A stretch of DNA of 64,000 nt from Colius striatus (Eukaryota > Chordata > Aves > Coliiformes > Coliidae), in the NCBI RefSeq assembly GCF_028858725.1, contig NC_084767.1:18367895-18431894 (forward strand), read 5' to 3'. The number at the start of each line of letters is the position of its first letter. Positions within the stretch are counted from its first letter, which is position 1. A program made the translations under genes and the position numbers. The notes beneath the pieces are model-generated. The model was given only the letters and a program-made list of their open reading frames with translations, was not told where the DNA came from and ran no database searches. Below are positions 62,476 through 64,000 of this stretch, piece after piece.

Positions 62476-64000
62476 GAGGCTTGCTCCTCTGGGCTCAGGC
62501 AGGCCGTGCACAAAGTTACCTGCTGTTGACAGGAAAGCCTTTGACTGGTTGTAGTGGATACCTTGCTTGCTGTGGAAGGTTAACTCAATAAGAATTTTGA
62601 CAAGGTTCAGTTGTTTAAGCTCTCAGACCTCAGACAGTGTCCAGACACTGCTGGCTCTGAGCTCCTTCAGCATCTCATGCAGCCATACCTTAAAAACGGA
62701 AAGTGACATGGCAATCTGTAGTGGTTATCCCTGCCCTGAGCACAGGAGGAAGAAGCACAAAATAGGTCCTGTGATGATACCACATCATTTACGTCATCAG
62801 TGCTAGTCACCTTCCTAAATAATGTGAAAGCTTACCAAGAAGTTATGTGGGCAAAACTTTGACTGGAAAAAGTAATGTAAAGGCAACTTTCATGTTCCTC
62901 CTCCTCCTTAGTCCAAGCTTCCACTTCAACAAGTCTCCAGCTACACATCATTAGATGTCTCAGACCCTCTTCACAGTTTATTTCAATAAATTAGCTCCTA
63001 GTTCAAGAAGCAATTATGCCTTTGTAAGAAAGCATATGGCATTTGCACTGTGCAAGAACAATAGCTCTGCAGAGGAGCTGGCTTGGAAAGCACCTCTATA
63101 TCATGCTGCCCATTTCCAACTCTAGGTTTATTGTAATTCCCTTGATGAATCTCACTGCCAAAAAATGGATGAAAGGAAACAAATCTCAGGATACCATTTA
63201 AAGTCACTGCCATGGAGAACAGAAAGAGTCTGGGCTGATGGGGGATACTTGTCTAGACAGATTTCAGGAAATATTACTTTACACTCAGCCCTAGGCCTTT
63301 CATATCTCAGGAACCTGGCAAACTATTCTTACAATAAAGGAGCAGTATGCTTTCAAAATGGCCTTCTGCATAAATAAAGACAAGAACGTTTAAAGTTATT
63401 TACTCCTGTACCATCCCACTTGGAAAACTGCACAGGTCCTCAGAAATACCCAAATAAACAAAACAAACCCCTAAAGGAAGAATGTGCACAAAGACACTCC
63501 ACACAGTTGGTAAGACTTGAAACTGGAAGGGGTTCTTTCAGGCTTGAATATTTTACCACACAGCTGTATCTCTACAACAGGTGCTTTAACGAGAGCAAAA
63601 CAGAGTTTGCAAACATGGGTGGAATGCCCCTCCGGCTGAGATGGTCCTTTAGAGATCCCTAGATTTAAAAAAGAACAACAAAAAAACCCAAAAAACAAAA
63701 AAAAAAAGGAAGGAGACAGAAAGAAGATACAGTGAAACTTTTATTGAGATGTAGTGTAAAAAGAACTAATTAATAACTTCTCTGTCCCCCAGCTAGGTGG
63801 GAAGGATGTCTAGAGATACACGGGAAGAAATATTTGAACTTTATACCTAAGATGGAAAGAAACACTGAGTTTCCCTCCTACATACAAGCCCGAAATGTAC
63901 CAGTCCCATAATTCAGTATTACAGCACCATCCCTCTCCCTCTGCACTAGGTTAATAGTGCTCAAAGCCCAATTACTGTCTCCATGGACACACGCTCCTGC
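62476..64000. other. right-edge non-coding DNA
   Basis: It holds a plus-strand AATAAA at 62985-62990 and an A-rich low-complexity tract at 63663-63708 that follows an 80-codon open frame. No gene recognised, and nothing resembling the canonical FNIP1 first exon. Confidence 0.6.
63663..63708 (+). repeat. A-rich low-complexity tract
   Basis: Poly(A) interrupted by AAC and CCC units, of a type common in avian DNA. It could be an old poly(A) tail, but no source element was recognised. Confidence 0.7.

Noticed and set aside
1..64000. CRISPR arrays, operons, ribosome binding sites, tRNA, rRNA and snRNA genes
   Set aside because: None seen. The window is vertebrate nuclear DNA, and no tRNA T-loop consensus or U6/7SK sequence was recognised by eye.
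1..64000. Endogenous retrovirus or other viral insertions
   Set aside because: No LTR pair, primer binding site or gag/pol-like translation was recognised. The only transposon sequence identified is CR1.

Overview
This is a stretch of vertebrate nuclear DNA, almost certainly from a bird. It is AT-leaning and intron-rich, with no prokaryotic gene organisation. Its only recognisable interspersed repeats are CR1 LINE pieces (a 5'-truncated copy at 25.43-25.97 kb and reverse-oriented 3'-end remnants near 8.1, 41.85 and 46.95 kb). No Alu or L1 sequence was recognised.

One gene dominates. FNIP1 (folliculin-interacting protein 1) runs on the minus strand. Seventeen consecutive coding exons (2-18 by the human count) can be placed between 38401 and 1919. 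All have GT/AG splice sites and compatible phases, and together they encode 1141 residues that track human FNIP1 from end to end. The conserved blocks include the AMPK-target serine cluster, the cysteine-rich FEM1B degron and the CK2 serine cluster. The stop codon is at 1919-1921 and the left edge of the window is 3'UTR. The canonical first coding exon was not found and probably lies beyond 64 kb.

Layout: 1-1918, FNIP1 3'UTR and possibly flank. 1919-5596, exons 18-15 (FNIP C-terminal domain). 5974-7399, the large exon 14. 8891-24695, exons 13-4. 29440-29583, exon 3. 38275-38401, exon 2. 38402-45309, intron. 45310-46330, a GC/CpG-rich block that looks like a promoter. It carries a possible alternative FNIP1 first exon (donor at 45309, phase-compatible with exon 2) and a perfect 11-bp inverted repeat enclosing a TFE/MITF-type E-box. 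46340-64000, intron 1 or upstream DNA with microsatellites, a CR1 scrap and one weakly supported plus-strand coding candidate (61.4-62.5 kb).

FNIP1 partners folliculin (FLCN) at the lysosome, where the complex acts as a GAP for RagC/D and links AMPK, mTORC1 and TFEB/TFE3 signalling. The FNIP1 assignment is secure. Everything right of 38.4 kb is tentative.
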